From: WRAV01 sp050950205
GTDB taxonomy: Bacteria; Bacillota; Clostridia; Oscillospirales; Ruminococcaceae
NCBI GenBank assembly: GCA_050950205.1
Contig: JBMNHF010000013.1
Location: 1-24,432, forward strand
Reading direction: 5' to 3'
DNA length: 24,432 nt
The translations under genes were made by a program, and so were the position numbers. Below the pieces are notes generated by a model. The model did not search any database. It was given only the letters and a program-made list of their open reading frames with translations, and was not told the DNA's origin. Shown here piece after piece: positions 24,071 through 24,432 of the stretch (position 1 is its first letter; the number at the start of each line of letters is the position of its first letter).

Positions 24071-24113
24071 AAAAAACCTCCTGTTGCGGACTGCCGTAAC
24101 AGGAGGTTTTTTT
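24071..24113 (+). terminator. Rho-independent terminator after the DeoR-family gene
   Basis: A 13-bp stem around ACTG (CCTCCTGTTGCGG with CCGTAACAGGAGG, one G-T pair) is flanked by six A on the left and seven T on the right. Because the T-tract works on both strands, it may act both ways. Confidence 0.9.
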
Positions 24114-24197
24114 AGTATGACAAAAAATTGGCAATTACAACATGTTATTATAATATAGTACAAAAATAATTTATAATAATTGTTCACAATGGGGATA

Positions 24198-24226
24198 TTG
24201 ACTTATATTCAGAATGATGTTATCCT
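24198..24226 (+). promoter_or_regulatory. Promoter for eutH
   Basis: TTGACT and TATCCT are separated by 17 bases. Transcription would start near 24233, immediately before a large imperfect palindrome. Confidence 0.65.
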
Positions 24227-24233
24227 GAATTTA

Positions 24234-24266
24234 CCAATGTTACAATCAAAATGATTGCAATGTTGG
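24234..24266. promoter_or_regulatory. Imperfect palindrome, candidate operator in the eutH leader
   Basis: CCAATGTTACAATC and GATTGCAATGTTGG are inverted copies (11 of 14 positions) around AAAAT. The unit CAATGTT..CAATC is also repeated directly at 24258-24271. It begins at the predicted transcription start, a good place for a repressor site, and a DeoR-family gene is next door. The link is inference. Confidence 0.5.
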
Positions 24267-24321
24267 CAATCGGTTGGCGATGGAAAAAACTGCATGGTCA
24301 ATACAACGAGGAGGGTTGGGA

Positions 24322-24432
24322 ATGTCTTTTAGCGATGTCATTATGTGGGTTATGGCAATCGGCGCGATCATCGGCGGGATTGATCGCATCCTAGGCAACA
24401 AGTTGGGATTGGGCGAAAAGTTTGAAGAAGGC
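24322..24432 (+). CDS. eutH: Ethanolamine transporter family protein EutH, N-terminal part (runs off window)
   Basis: Only 37 codons are present. The first helix and following motif (IMWVMAIGAIIGGIDRILG, then GLGEKFEEG) match the start of clostridial EutH, a multi-spanning membrane protein that brings ethanolamine into the cell. GAGGAGGG lies seven bases before the ATG. Its own promoter and a palindromic leader precede it, and a DeoR-family regulator lies upstream. No other eut gene is visible inside the window; the right-hand flank would show whether a eut operon follows. Confidence 0.8.
   Translation, partial: MSFSDVIMWVMAIGAIIGGIDRILGNKLGLGEKFEEG

Noticed and set aside
24114..24200. AT-rich tract with TATAAT-like words as an origin or attachment site
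   Set aside because: No DnaA boxes, direct repeats or integrase gene; it is best read as an ordinary promoter region.

Overview
This is a chromosomal window from a moderately GC-rich, low-G+C-phylum Gram-positive (Firmicutes/Bacillota). It is most likely an anaerobic Clostridia of the Oscillospirales type; this is inferred from gene content and was not tested by a search. The main pointers are the rsmB-rlmN-stp-prkC-rsgA-thiN cluster, a PASTA-repeat Ser/Thr kinase, clostridial-type genes (a DUF4358 lipoprotein, a [2Fe-2S] NuoE/HydC-like protein, EutH), Shine-Dalgarno sites of the AGGAGG type, frequent TTG/GTG starts, and TTGACA/TATAAT-like promoters. No phage, IS element, CRISPR array, rRNA or tRNA gene was seen.

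Left part (about 1-9060, almost all minus strand). From right to left in the direction of transcription: serC-serA (serine synthesis, own promoter at 9143-9170, terminator at 6516-6552); alaS-HIT protein-phosphoribosyltransferase (near-consensus promoter at 6471-6499, terminator at 2541-2569); and comEC-holA, with holA running off the left edge. comEC appears broken by two +1 frameshifts, and its C-terminal metallo-beta-lactamase-like domain has lost the usual HxHxDH motif.

Middle (9360-11870). A plus-strand pair encodes a DUF4358-type lipoprotein and a multi-spanning acyltransferase of the HGSNAT/DUF1624 type, preceded by a structured leader. It converges, through a two-way terminator, on a solitary minus-strand NuoE/HydC-like [2Fe-2S] gene. 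A small CopZ-like metal-binding protein follows on the plus strand.

Core cluster (12036-20245, plus strand). A stand-alone ComEC-like metallo-hydrolase with intact metal ligands is followed by rsmB, rlmN, the PP2C phosphatase, the PASTA kinase, rsgA, thiamine pyrophosphokinase and a small PH-domain membrane protein. Several of these overlap by a few bases, as in a tightly coupled operon for rRNA modification, ribosome maturation and cell-wall/growth signalling. The rpe gene often found between rsgA and thiN is absent.

Right part (20460-24432). A monocistronic DRE-TIM metallolyase resembles the (Re)-citrate synthase branch more than ordinary LeuA. It converges on a minus-strand HD-GYP protein that carries a frameshift and an HD-to-YD substitution. 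Last come a DeoR-family regulator and the start of eutH (ethanolamine transporter family), whose leader holds a long imperfect palindrome that could be an operator.

The most notable points are the (Re)-citrate synthase candidate, the DUF4358/acyltransferase pair, the DeoR-eutH palindrome, and the three single-base homopolymer frameshifts confined to two genes. No wholly new system can be demonstrated from sequence alone.
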